A DNA stretch of 64,000 bases from Planctomycetaceae bacterium (GTDB lineage Bacteria > Planctomycetota > Phycisphaerae > Tepidisphaerales > Tepidisphaeraceae). The position numbers and the translations under genes are program-made. How positions within the stretch are numbered: the stretch's first letter is position 1; the number at the start of each line of letters is the position of its first letter. Of the stretch, positions 23,671 to 32,649 are shown piece by piece. The notes under the pieces were generated by a model, which did no database searches, had not been told where the DNA came from, and worked only from the letters and a program-made list of their open reading frames with translations. The stretch is taken from assembly GCA_027487775.1 (NCBI GenBank), contig JAIYCY010000025.1, positions 211,692 through 275,691 of the forward strand, read 5' to 3'.

Positions 23671-23688
23671 GGCGTTGTCAGTTTCGAA

Positions 23689-24066
23689 GGGCCCGACCGG
23701 TTTCGACCGGATGGTACCGGTAGAGGTGGCACGCCCTGGACGCCCGCTTGGCCAGGTTAAAATGTGGGCAAAAATTAGATGCCAACAACGATGGTGTCGC
23801 CGGTCGCGTCGGTTTCGGCGCTCCGGTCCGTATGGCTGCCTGATTAAGGCGGTCTCGGTATGTGGGCGATGCTCGCTGACCCACAGCCGTTAAAAGCGGG
23901 CTGGCCGCACGGTTCGGGCGTTGACCGGCGGTGAGATTTAGACGTCTGGAGCCTGGCGTAGGGTGTCCCTCCTCGCCGTCAGGTTCGAGATTAAAAGAGT
24001 GACTACGCGTGTAGAAGCCTTTAACGCGGCCGTCTCGGGACGGGGGTTCAATTCCCCCCGGGTCCA
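23689..24066 (+). ncRNA. ssrA: Transfer-messenger RNA (tmRNA)
   Basis: One-piece tmRNA of 378 bases that rescues stalled ribosomes. The 5' end (GGGCCCG) pairs with the 3' acceptor strand (CGGGTCC, discriminator A at 24066), and the T-arm is GGGGG-TTCAATT-CCCCC. The typical 5' D-arm-like segment (ACCGGTTTCGACC) is present. The region before the tag reads TTAGAT then GCC, matching the E. coli context TTAGTC then GCA, so the resume codon is GCC at 23781. The encoded tag is ANNDGVAGRVGFGAPVRMAA (20 residues), stop TGA at 23841-23843. CCA is not encoded. It lies directly downstream of scpA. Confidence 0.95.
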
Positions 24067-24251
24067 TTCTGAATCACCTCCGCCCGACGGTCAAGCGCCT
24101 GTCGGGCGGTGGCTATTTACAGAGCACTCTCTACACCCAAGTCCCCCGAGCCTGCTGATAACTTATCGCTATGGTACTTCGCAGGCCGGTCAGCAAGAAG
24201 ACTCAACGTCGCTCATCTTCGCGCGCTTCAAAACGAAATCATCGGATCAAC

Positions 24252-25463
24252 TCAAGTGGATTCACGACAAAGCTTACGCATTGACTTACGAAGGCGTTCA
24301 ATCTCCTTTGCCCTGCGAACCGCTTCTTTCACCATCGGATCTCGTGCAGGATCAAATTTCGATGACTTCGACTTCGATTTTGGTCTCGAATTTGACTTGC
24401 GATCAGGTTTAAGCCCATCCCCCACTGATATGTCTTTTTCATCAGAGACGCTGGGAAGTCCCAAAAGCTTCAACTGGTTCTCAAAGTCCTTGAGAAGAGT
24501 CGAAAACTCTTCACCCACGAGTGCCATTCGCACAGCGTCAGATTGAACTTTGGACATTTGGTCAAGATACTTTTCGTGTTCAGCTTCCAGCCGTTCGATT
24601 TTCTGGTGGGCCGAGTTAACTCTTTCGCCGAAGAGAGCCGTGCGGAGTGAGCAAAGGATGGCGGGATTTACCGAAGAGCAACTGACCGAGTCCATCCCTG
24701 TGTCGCGTTCGGTCTTCCATTTGCCATCGCTGCGGCGAGTTGAAGAGATCCGTTCATTTCCTCTTGGGTTTCTCGACCCGATGTTCAGATGGGAGCTTGT
24801 TTCATCAGTGGTGATGCTTGCTTCATCCGCCGCCAGCGGCGTAGCGAGGAAGTGGCGTGATACGCACTCGCTCTTGCCTTGCTGATCATGCTCAAAGATA
24901 TAGATACCCTTCTTGAACTCCTTTGATCTCACCTTCACCACGCAGACCACCTGACGCGTGATCCAACCCGATCGCAGTTTCAGCGTGTGGTCATGGATGA
25001 TCGTCCCGCAGCGCTTTGCATTCTCGAGCGTGACAGCGGGCTGATCGTCTGCCGCCATCACGTGACGCATGAATGACTCAAACCCATCAAACAACCGCAC
25101 AGGAGCTCCACACTCCGGATCGGCCGCATAAACAGTCGGTTGACCATCTTGATTCAAATCAGCGAAGTTGAGCAGGTATTCACAATGCCCACCTTCACGG
25201 ATCGCAAACTGGACCAGCTTGCCCTGCAGTCGAGCAGTTCGACGAAACCCAAGTACCTTGATCTCGTGGGATTCAATCACACGAATCGCTGACAATGGGC
25301 TGATGTGAACCTCTCCTCCAAGGAGCAGCCCACCATCATGGTTGAGTAAAAACTCGCGCAACAGAGAAGGCAATGTGAGATTGGACGATGTTTGAAATCG
25401 CCTCAGGGCCGCCGCCGTGGCCGGAGGAGATTGGCATCGCTTGTCCTCTAGTTGTACTTGCAT
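24252..25463 (-). CDS. SMI1/KNR4 (SUKH-like) domain protein with a charged C-terminal extension
   Basis: 403 residues. The first 140 residues resemble SMI1/KNR4 proteins: SLLREFLLNHDGGLLLGGEV and, later, EYLLNFADLNQDGQPTVYAA and LFDGFESFMRHVM. Many such domains are immunity proteins against contact-dependent toxins, and others are housekeeping. The C-terminal half is different: a helical, likely coiled-coil stretch (INSAHQKIERLEAEHEKY-like) and a Lys/Ser/Arg-rich tail (KSNSRPKSKSKSSKFDPARD). The gene is visibly richer in A+T than its neighbours and lies just downstream of ssrA, a common integration site, which hints at transfer. No toxin or integrase is visible beside it. Function unknown. 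Confidence 0.6.
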   Translation of the reverse strand: MQVQLEDKRCQSPPATAAALRRFQTSSNLTLPSLLREFLLNHDGGLLLGGEVHISPLSAIRVIESHEIKVLGFRRTARLQGKLVQFAIREGGHCEYLLNFADLNQDGQPTVYAADPECGAPVRLFDGFESFMRHVMAADDQPAVTLENAKRCGTIIHDHTLKLRSGWITRQVVCVVKVRSKEFKKGIYIFEHDQQGKSECVSRHFLATPLAADEASITTDETSSHLNIGSRNPRGNERISSTRRSDGKWKTERDTGMDSVSCSSVNPAILCSLRTALFGERVNSAHQKIERLEAEHEKYLDQMSKVQSDAVRMALVGEEFSTLLKDFENQLKLLGLPSVSDEKDISVGDGLKPDRKSNSRPKSKSKSSKFDPARDPMVKEAVRRAKEIERLRKSMRKLCREST

Positions 25464-25657
25464 GCTGAGACCCTACGCCAAAGGTGATGGATTGATCAAG
25501 GATATGAATCAGGGCATACGGCTCGCTATAGCTATGCCCGAACTGCATTTCAGGGTAGTCATCGTCCGTCGAGCATAACATGATGATTTGAGGTTCCCCC
25601 CATTCGCCGCTGCGCATACATCTATGTATAGTCCCGATCCCGCGAGCCCCCACCCCA

Positions 25658-25689
25658 CCCCACGGCGTCGCAGGAGCGACGGCCCTCCA
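25658..25689. repeat. 32-bp direct repeat, copy 1, with internal hairpin
   Basis: CCCC followed by ACGGCGTCGCAGGAGCGACG and GCCCTCCA. Identical to 25797-25828. It contains the inverted repeat CGTCGC-AGGA-GCGACG, so it resembles a REP-type element. Confidence 0.75.
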
Positions 25690-25717
25690 TCGCGCATCAC
25701 ACGCCCCCAGCCTGGAG

Positions 25718-25737
25718 GGAGCGAGTCCCCTCGCTCC
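25718..25737. repeat. Hairpin between the two 32-bp repeats
   Basis: GGAGCGAG-TCCC-CTCGCTCC, a perfect 8-bp stem with a four-base loop and no T-run. It is part of the repeat-rich gap 25464-26006, which holds no gene I can support. Confidence 0.65.
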
Positions 25738-25796
25738 GCAGATCGTCCATCGACACGAAGACGCACATGACAACGTCCCATCGCCACGATCCCGCC

Positions 25797-25828
25797 CCCC
25801 ACGGCGTCGCAGGAGCGACGGCCCTCCA
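25797..25828. repeat. 32-bp direct repeat, copy 2, with internal hairpin
   Basis: Identical to 25658-25689 over 32 bases, in the same orientation, 139 bp apart start to start. Flanking sequence differs. Confidence 0.75.
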
Positions 25829-26006
25829 GGCCGCAGGATGCGTGAAACGCACCATCCCCCCTGCGCCGCGGCATTCATGCGATGTAAAGCCGCGCGTGTG
25901 ATCGGCTGGGGATTTGTTGGGTGATCTTCGTCGTCATCATGGTGAATCCGATGCGCGGGGGGCGGATTCGGTTGGTTTGGTGCGGGCCGAAGGTTAGGAT
26001 TCGGGC

Positions 26007-26225
26007 ATGACACGCGAGACGCAAGAATTGCTTCGAACAGTGGAGCAACTGCCCGAGGCAAGGCGGGCGGAGGTGGTGGATTTTGCGCGGTTTCTTTTGG
26101 AACGTGACCGAAACGCAGGGCCGACACGGCAGGCGGTGGACAAGTGGCTCGACTCGGCCGAGGGCGCAGGGATCGCGGGCGTGACGACCGACCAAGTGAT
26201 GCAACTGACCCGTGGTGAGGCATGA
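26007..26225 (+). CDS. Probable antitoxin of a VapBC-type pair
   Basis: 72 residues. The N-terminal half (TQELLRTVEQLPEARRAEVV, then DFARFLLERD) resembles short antitoxin-like proteins that precede PIN toxins. The C-terminal part (ITGVTTDQVMQL-like) would be the toxin-binding tail. Its stop overlaps the start of the PIN gene by four bases (ATGA), the usual coupling in such modules. No clear DNA-binding motif is visible, so the antitoxin role rests on size and position. Confidence 0.65.
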   Translation: MTRETQELLRTVEQLPEARRAEVVDFARFLLERDRNAGPTRQAVDKWLDSAEGAGIAGVTTDQVMQLTRGEA

Positions 26226-26629
26226 GCGGATCGTTGATCGACACGAACGTGCTGCTCGACATCGCGACCCGCGACGCGACGTGGTCGACATGGTCGCGGG
26301 CACAGATTCGTGAGGCATCCGCGCGAGGCACAGTCTACGTCAACCCGATCATCTACGCGGAACTCGCACCGGCGTTTGTCAGTGCGGAGGCATTGGATCG
26401 GTGGCTGGATCCGGCGTTGTTTGTGCGGGCGTCACTTCCGTATGACGCGGGATGGTTGGCGGGGCAGGCCTTTGTGCGTTATCGCAAATCGGGCGGCGAG
26501 AGATCGGCACCGCTGCCAGACTTTTACATCGGCGCTCATGCCGCCGTCGCGGGGCTGACACTCGTGACGCGCGACCCGGGACGGCATCGCACGTACTTCC
26601 CCGGTGTGATGCTTGTCGCGCCGGCGTAG
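26222..26629 (+). CDS. PIN-domain ribonuclease, VapC-type toxin
   Basis: 135 residues. PIN domains are metal-dependent RNases; VapC toxins cut tRNA or rRNA when not held by their antitoxin. The acidic site is complete: D7 (LIDTNVLLDI), E47 (YAELAP), D100 (LPDFYIGAHA) and D118 (LVTRDPGRH). The RTYFPGV end is typical. It is coupled to the 72-residue gene upstream. The RNA target cannot be inferred. Confidence 0.85.
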   Translation: MSGSLIDTNVLLDIATRDATWSTWSRAQIREASARGTVYVNPIIYAELAPAFVSAEALDRWLDPALFVRASLPYDAGWLAGQAFVRYRKSGGERSAPLPDFYIGAHAAVAGLTLVTRDPGRHRTYFPGVMLVAPA

Positions 26630-26691
26630 GCCGTGATCTTCGTGGTGGGTGGTGTTTGTTTGCGGGGTGGCTGTGATAGATTTTGGGGCCC

Positions 26692-28947
26692 ATGCACAAC
26701 CATGACATTTGTGTTTCGCGTGTCTCGGGTTCGCCGGTCGTGACGTTTCCGTTGTCTGACAACGCCGGCGGTGCGAATCCGGTGATCACGGCGGACTCGA
26801 TCAGTTTGAAGCGTGACGGGCGTCGGTGGTTGGGGGTGATGGGCGAGATTCATTATGCGCGGGTCGATGCGTCGGCGTGGATGAAGTCGCTGGCGCGGAT
26901 GAAGGCCGGCGGGCTCGACGTGATCGCGAGCTATGTCTTTTGGATTCATCATGAGGAGACGGAGGGGCGATTCGACTGGACGGGCTCGCGGGACTTGCGG
27001 CGGTTTGTTGAATGCTGTGCGGCGTTGCGGCTGCCGGTGATCATTCGCTGCGGGCCGTGGTGTCATGGTGAGGTGCGGAACGGCGGGCTCCCTGATTGGA
27101 TCCTCACGCGCAAGCCGCGGACGCTGGATGAATCGTTTTTGTCCTCGACGCGGAGGCTGTATGAGCAGATCGCCGACCAGTTGCGGGGATTGCTCTGGCG
27201 TGACGGCGGGCCTGTGATCGGGATTCAGGTGGACAACGAGTTTGGCGGGCCTGCGGAGTATTTGTTGAAGCTGAAGTCGATGGCGCGTGATGTGGGTTTG
27301 CACGTGCCGATCTATACGCGGACGGGCTGGCCGTCGACATCGACAGCGATGCCGTTTGGTGAGTTGTTTCCGTTGTTCGGAGCGTACGCGGAGGGATTTT
27401 GGGATCGTGACCTCGTGCCGATGCCGGGGAACTATTGGCGAGGATTTTGTTTTGAGACGATGCGTACGGACGTGCAGATCGGATTCGATCAATTGGGCGA
27501 GCGCGAGGCGAAGGACGATGAAGACACGCCGCAGTATCCGTATCTGACGTGCGAACTCGGCGGCGGGATGGAGCAGAGCTATCACAGGAGAATCCTGATC
27601 GACCCGCGCGATATTCTTGCGGTGGCGATCACGCGGATCGGCTCGGGGAGCAATCTTCCGGGCTATTACATGTATCACGGCGGTGTGAATCCGAGCGGGA
27701 CGACGAGCCTGCACGAGTCGCAGGCGACGGGATATTGGAACGACGTTCCGCAGAAGAGCTATGACTTCCAAGCGCCACTGGGCAGCTTTGGACAGACCCG
27801 CCGGCACTATCACCTGCTTCGGCGATTGCATATGTTCCTGGGGGATTTCGGCGAGTTGCTCGCGCCGATGCGAACGACATTGCCGGAGAAGTTGCCGAAT
27901 GGACGCGACGACGCCGACACACTCCGATTCGCGGTGCGTGGTGATGCGGATGGCGGGTTTCTGTTCATCAACAACCATCAGCGTCATCTGAAGATGAAGC
28001 CGCATGTGGACGTGCGATTTTCGATCGCACATGAATCGGAGGACGCGCGCACCGAATTGCCGCTTCGGCCGCTCACGATCCCAGCGAACGCGTCGTTCAT
28101 CTGGCCGATGGGCCTCGATCTCGGCGTGACGCGACTTCGTCACGCAACCGCGCAGCTGGTGTGCAAAATCACGAGCGGTAATGACTCGACCTACTACTTT
28201 GCCTCGACGCACGAAGGGCGAGCGGAGTTTGTGTTTGACGCGTGCGAAGGTCTGCAGATCGAGACCGCACACGCGCACGAACGTCTGCAGGACGGCGCAC
28301 GGGCGATTTGGGCGGATTCATCATCTCAATCGCCAGCGATCACGATGCGGCATGCCGACAACCGAAGCGTTCGCATCGTGCTGCTGGACGATGCCGATTC
28401 GCTTCGACTGTGGAAACTCAAGATCGAGAATCAGGAGCAGGCGATCCTGAGCGATGATGATCTGTGGATCGATGAGACGGGTCGCGTGCGTGGCGGTCGA
28501 ATGGTGAGGATCGAAGAGGAAGTCGATGTGCGATGCACGCGCGTTGCATCGGAGGCGCGACCGATTCGAATCGGCCCGCTGGGCGTCGCCGAGGCACCGG
28601 CCGCATCCGCCTACGCAAGCGCCGCGGAGTATGTCATCCGCATTCCGCCACGCCTTGATCGCGCGAACACGATTGTGCGGATCGAATACATTGGCGATGT
28701 CTTGCGATTTCTGTCGAACGACGAACTGCTGCTCGACGATTTCTACAACGGAGATGCCGCCGACTTCGCGTTGTCGCGCCTGCCGTCACATATGAACGAA
28801 CTGACGATCCAGATCCTCCCGCTGCGAAGCGACGCGCCGATCCTCCTGCTCGCCCGCGATGCAAAAGCTGGCACAAGCAACCAGACATGCGAACTTAAGT
28901 CAGCGACGCTGCTCACATTTCAATCGAATGATCATGCGTTGAGTTGA
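26692..28947 (+). CDS. Glycoside hydrolase family 35 beta-galactosidase
   Basis: About 751 residues. The TIM-barrel starts with the GH35 pattern (LGVMGEIHYARVDASAWMKS; LDVIASYVFWIHHEE; RFDWTGSRDLRRFVE; IIRCGPWCHGEVRNGGLPDW). The catalytic acid/base is E183 in QVDNEFGG and the likely nucleophile is E288 in TCELGGGM, counted from the ATG at 26692. C-terminal beta-sandwich regions follow. There is no clear signal peptide, so it may act in the cytoplasm. An in-frame TTG at 26683 is the only earlier start and is less likely. It stands alone; substrate may be a beta-galactoside from plant or algal polymers. Confidence 0.88.
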   Translation: MHNHDICVSRVSGSPVVTFPLSDNAGGANPVITADSISLKRDGRRWLGVMGEIHYARVDASAWMKSLARMKAGGLDVIASYVFWIHHEETEGRFDWTGSRDLRRFVECCAALRLPVIIRCGPWCHGEVRNGGLPDWILTRKPRTLDESFLSSTRRLYEQIADQLRGLLWRDGGPVIGIQVDNEFGGPAEYLLKLKSMARDVGLHVPIYTRTGWPSTSTAMPFGELFPLFGAYAEGFWDRDLVPMPGNYWRGFCFETMRTDVQIGFDQLGEREAKDDEDTPQYPYLTCELGGGMEQSYHRRILIDPRDILAVAITRIGSGSNLPGYYMYHGGVNPSGTTSLHESQATGYWNDVPQKSYDFQAPLGSFGQTRRHYHLLRRLHMFLGDFGELLAPMRTTLPEKLPNGRDDADTLRFAVRGDADGGFLFINNHQRHLKMKPHVDVRFSIAHESEDARTELPLRPLTIPANASFIWPMGLDLGVTRLRHATAQLVCKITSGNDSTYYFASTHEGRAEFVFDACEGLQIETAHAHERLQDGARAIWADSSSQSPAITMRHADNRSVRIVLLDDADSLRLWKLKIENQEQAILSDDDLWIDETGRVRGGRMVRIEEEVDVRCTRVASEARPIRIGPLGVAEAPAASAYASAAEYVIRIPPRLDRANTIVRIEYIGDVLRFLSNDELLLDDFYNGDAADFALSRLPSHMNELTIQILPLRSDAPILLLARDAKAGTSNQTCELKSATLLTFQSNDHALS

Positions 28948-29448
28948 TGAACGCATCAGTCCCATCGGCAGGCCCGGCGATTCATTTGACCTTCGTGCCT
29001 TTGCTCGGCTCGTGGGGCAAACCAGCACGTCGACTCTCCGGCGCCTCGTCTGAACTGTGGAAGCCAACAATGGCGCTGCACCGACCGATCCGCATCTAAA
29101 GAAGTTTGTGTGCGAGTGCACGGATGGTGGAATTGGCGCGAGCTGAATGTGTGCGCGAGCGTGTGGCGACGAGCACATCAGTCGTGCGTAAACTCGCCTG
29201 ACGAGGCAGGAACAACGTCGATTTCGGGCGGTTGGCGAGGGATTGTGAGACGAAAAGATGGAATCTTGGAGAAAATCCGATTTTGCGCTGCGCGCCTACG
29301 GACGCATTCGCGCAGCGCGCGTGTCGAGATAGAGGGCCAACCCGCGCTTCAACCTTCAAACGCAACGCGGGGAAGATTCACGAAGTAGACGCTTCGATCG
29401 GCACACGAATCGGCGAGGCTTGCGTCGAACGAAGCAGGCGTCGTGGGT
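28948..29448. other. Gap without a supported gene
   Basis: About 500 bases between the GH35 gene and the convergent glpD. No RNA gene or convincing ORF. A GC-rich inverted repeat (GCGCTGCGC at 29285-29293, GCGCAGCGC at 29310-29318) could end a transcript, but there is only a short A/T flank on one side. Confidence 0.5.
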
Positions 29449-30954
29449 TTATGCGGGCGTGATTCTTCGGCGGTTGATGAGGTTTGTCGTGCGGGCGATT
29501 TGAAGTTTGATCCATGCGTGGTCGTGGTTCAATTCGCGTGCGAGGGCATGGGCGATCATCGGGAGTAGTGCGAGAGCACGGGCGGGATCGAGCACCGCGA
29601 TGCGGGTACGACGGGCGAGGACATCGTCTGGCGTCCGGGCGAATTCGTGGCGTGCGAATCGCACGACGTCCGCGTCGCTGATCGCGCACGGGTGTGCGTT
29701 GGGATCGAGCGTGTGAGATGAAGACGAAGTGGAAGGCGATGATGTGACGATGGTCAGCGTGCGCGTGACGCAATCGCGTGGTGCGAGGCCGGCGAGCTTG
29801 ATCGCCTGGTTGACCGCGTCCTCGGCCATGCGGCGGTAGGTCGTCCACTTTCCGCCGGTCAGTGTGAGTAGTCCCGATGGACTGACGGTGATGGAATGAT
29901 CGCGTGAGAGTTGGGAGGTGGAACCGACGTGAGCATGGCGCACGAGAGGACGGATGCCGGCAAATGTGCTGATCACGTCGCCGCGCGTCGGCGCTCGGGT
30001 GAGATATCGGCCGGCTGTGGTGAGGATGAAGTCGATCTCTTCATCGGAAGGAACTGGATCGACCGCGGGCCTGTCGATGCCGACATCGGTGGTTCCGACC
30101 ACCAAACGCCCATGCCACGGAATGGCAAAGAGGACGCGGCGATCGGGGGTCTTTGGAATCATGAGTGCGGTCTGACCGGGAAGGAAGGAGGCATCGAGCA
30201 CAACATGCGAACCGCGGCTGCAGGCGACTATCGGGGCAGCCGTTGGATCGTCCATATTCCGCAGATCATCAACCTCTGCACCCGTCGCGTTGACCACGCA
30301 TCGTCCGGATACGTGATGCTCTTGTCCGGTCTCGTCGTCGACGAACTTCACACGCTCCACGAGCCAGGATTCGCCCTTAGAAAGCGCAACGACGCGGGCG
30401 TAGTTAAGCACAACGGCATGGTGCCGAACGGCAGAGTAGATCAGGTCGATGTTGAGACGGGCGTCGTCGAATTGTCCATCATGGTAGACCACGCCGCCTC
30501 GGAGACTTTCCGTGCGGAGGGTCGGAAGGCGCTCGCTGCTTTGCGTGCGTGTCCAGACGGTCTTTCGTCCGAATCGATGTCTTCCGGCGAGGATGTCGTA
30601 AGCAGAAAGGCCGGCGGAGTACCAGATTTTTTCGAATCGCGAGTAACAGGGAATGAAGAACGGGAGATCGCGCACGAGGTGAGGCGCGTTGGCGAGCAGG
30701 AGGTCGCGTTCATGCAGTGCATCTCGGACGAGAGAGATGTTGCCTTGTCGCAAATATCGCACTCCGCCGTGCACGAGCTTGGTCGATCGCGACGATGTTC
30801 CGCTGGAGAAATCGAATCGTTCGAGCAGGCACACGCGCAGGCCACGACTGGCGGCATCGAGCGCGATGCCCGCACCGCTCGCGCCTCCGCCGACGACGAT
30901 GATGTCGAAGCGGTCGGTCGACTGAATGATCTCGAGCACTGCGTCGCGATTCAT
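29449..30954 (-). CDS. glpD: Glycerol-3-phosphate dehydrogenase, FAD-dependent
   Basis: About 501 residues. It oxidises glycerol-3-phosphate to dihydroxyacetone phosphate and passes electrons to quinone at the membrane. The FAD-binding dinucleotide fold is at the start (IIVVGGGASGAGIALDAASR), followed by the GlpD signature SSGTSSRSTKLVHGGVRYL. Substrate-domain segments follow (GRLVVGTTDVGI; LSRDHSITVSPSGLLTLTGG; KWTTYRRMAEDAV). The ATG at 30954 is preferred, with an AGGAAG Shine-Dalgarno upstream; a TTG at 30996 abuts the glpK stop. It follows glpK by 42 bases, so the two are probably one operon. The C-terminus is Ser/Thr-rich in one stretch. Confidence 0.94.
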   Translation of the reverse strand: MNRDAVLEIIQSTDRFDIIVVGGGASGAGIALDAASRGLRVCLLERFDFSSGTSSRSTKLVHGGVRYLRQGNISLVRDALHERDLLLANAPHLVRDLPFFIPCYSRFEKIWYSAGLSAYDILAGRHRFGRKTVWTRTQSSERLPTLRTESLRGGVVYHDGQFDDARLNIDLIYSAVRHHAVVLNYARVVALSKGESWLVERVKFVDDETGQEHHVSGRCVVNATGAEVDDLRNMDDPTAAPIVACSRGSHVVLDASFLPGQTALMIPKTPDRRVLFAIPWHGRLVVGTTDVGIDRPAVDPVPSDEEIDFILTTAGRYLTRAPTRGDVISTFAGIRPLVRHAHVGSTSQLSRDHSITVSPSGLLTLTGGKWTTYRRMAEDAVNQAIKLAGLAPRDCVTRTLTIVTSSPSTSSSSHTLDPNAHPCAISDADVVRFARHEFARTPDDVLARRTRIAVLDPARALALLPMIAHALARELNHDHAWIKLQIARTTNLINRRRITPA

Positions 30955-30996
30955 GCCACTGCTTCCTGTCTCACGAAGGATGAGAGCATACTGCAA

Positions 30997-32517
30997 TCAG
31001 CTCGAAGCGACATGTTGAACCGACCGTGCACGTTCGACGGCACGTCGCCATGTCTCACGTTCGCTGATCGCCTGATCGCGCGAGATGGACGGTTCAAAGA
31101 TTCGATCGATCGCGATGCGTTGTCCGAGTTGGCGGAGATCACGAAAACAGCCCGCCGACATACCTGCAAGCATGGCTGCGCCGAGCGCGGTGGTTTCGAT
31201 CATCTTCGGCCGAACAACGGGCACACCAAGCAGATCCGCCTGGCGCTGCATGAGAAGATCGTTGACCACCGCCCCACCATCGACGCGCATCTCTGTGAGT
31301 CGAATCGCAGACGCATCGCGCATGGCGTCGGCGACATCACACACTTGCAGCGCGATCGAATCCAGCGCGGCTCGCACGATATGTGCTCGATTCGTTCCGC
31401 GCGTGATCCCGGTGATCAATCCGCGCGCCTCCGCATCCCACACAGGCGCACCGAGCCCCGCAAACGCCGGCACAAACATCACCCCTCCGCTGTCGGGAAC
31501 GGATCGAGCGATCGCCTCAGCTTCATCGCTCGATCGAATGATGCCCAATTCGTCCCGAAGCCATTGAATCACCGCCCCACCGACAAAGACCGATCCCTCG
31601 ACGGCATAATGTGTCGCTTCGCTGCCGACGCGCCATGCGATCGTGCTCAGCAGTCGGCCCGTCTCGCTCGACGGGCGCTCGCCTACATTCATCAGCATGA
31701 AACATCCGGTTCCATAGGTCGTCTTGGCTTGTCCTGGCGCGAAGCAGCATTGACCAAACAGGGCCGCCTGCTGATCACCCGCAACTCCTCCAATCTGGAT
31801 CGAAGGACCGAACGCACGAGTCTCGCCGAAGCGATTTTCGTTTGGGTCACAACTCGAAACGACCTCAGGCAACAGCTCTCGCGGCACGTCAAAGATCTGC
31901 AGAAGCTCATCATCCCAGTCGAGTCGATGGATGTTAAAGAGCATCGTGCGAGAAGCGTTCGACACATCAGTGACATGCTTGCGTCCGTCGGTGAGACGAA
32001 AGATCAGAAAGCTATCGATCGTGCCAAAGGCAAGTTCACCTCGGCCGGCCCGCTCGCGTGCGCCGGGGATGTTGTCGAGCATCCATCGCATTTTGGACCC
32101 GCTGAAATAGGGATCGATGACCAGACCGGTAGCGCTTTTGATGCGATAGGCGAATCCGTCACGCGTGAGTTGATGGCACTGGGGTTGGGTTCGTCGGTCT
32201 TGCCAGACGATGGCATGATGAACGGGAAGGCCTGTCTTCCGATCCCATAGGACGACGGTTTCACGCTGATTGGTCAATCCGACCGATGCGATGCTGTGAA
32301 CGTCGATGCCGTGCGAAGACTTTGCAATGCGGATGGCTTCACGCGCGACGTCCAGTTGGTTTTCGACGATCTCGCTTGCATCGTGTTCGACCCATCCTGG
32401 CTGCGGATAAATCTGTCGATGTGGCCTTTGCGCACTGGCGATGATCTTGGCAGATTCGTCGAAGATGATCGCGCGGGAGCTGCTGGTCCCCTGGTCGATC
32501 GCGAGGATGAATTTCAT
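30997..32517 (-). CDS. glpK: Glycerol kinase
   Basis: 506 residues. It phosphorylates glycerol with ATP. The FGGY-kinase motifs are clear: [16 protein letters not shown] at the start, [80 protein letters not shown] and the late [15 protein letters not shown]. Length matches the family. glpD follows in the same direction, so glycerol enters central metabolism through both. No glycerol facilitator gene is seen nearby. Confidence 0.96.
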   Translation of the reverse strand: MKFILAIDQGTSSSRAIIFDESAKIIASAQRPHRQIYPQPGWVEHDASEIVENQLDVAREAIRIAKSSHGIDVHSIASVGLTNQRETVVLWDRKTGLPVHHAIVWQDRRTQPQCHQLTRDGFAYRIKSATGLVIDPYFSGSKMRWMLDNIPGARERAGRGELAFGTIDSFLIFRLTDGRKHVTDVSNASRTMLFNIHRLDWDDELLQIFDVPRELLPEVVSSCDPNENRFGETRAFGPSIQIGGVAGDQQAALFGQCCFAPGQAKTTYGTGCFMLMNVGERPSSETGRLLSTIAWRVGSEATHYAVEGSVFVGGAVIQWLRDELGIIRSSDEAEAIARSVPDSGGVMFVPAFAGLGAPVWDAEARGLITGITRGTNRAHIVRAALDSIALQVCDVADAMRDASAIRLTEMRVDGGAVVNDLLMQRQADLLGVPVVRPKMIETTALGAAMLAGMSAGCFRDLRQLGQRIAIDRIFEPSISRDQAISERETWRRAVERARSVQHVASS

Positions 32518-32649
32518 CGCGGGGGTTCCTTTCGGTGGCGGATCGATTTGAGAATTCGAATGAAGCGGAATCGAGACGAGGCGGGGATCGATGACTCGAG
32601 CAGTTCGTGTGGCTCAGACGACCCGAGCTGATCACGGAGACGGTTCGGA

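Noticed and set aside
25336..26331. 331-residue minus-strand reading frame across the VapBC-type pair
   Set aside because: Arg/Pro/Ser-rich composition typical of an antisense shadow in GC-rich DNA; the plus-strand pair has ATGA coupling and a complete PIN site.
26536..28278. 580-residue minus-strand frame opposite the GH35 gene
   Set aside because: Low-complexity Arg/His-rich translation; the plus strand has GH35 catalytic motifs throughout.
29285..29318. GC-rich hairpin as a glpD or GH35 terminator
   Set aside because: Nine-bp arms but no proper T-run and more than 100 bases from either stop; left as a note only.
29911..32250. 779-residue plus-strand frame opposite glpD and glpK
   Set aside because: No family resemblance and charged low-quality translation; both minus-strand genes are complete.
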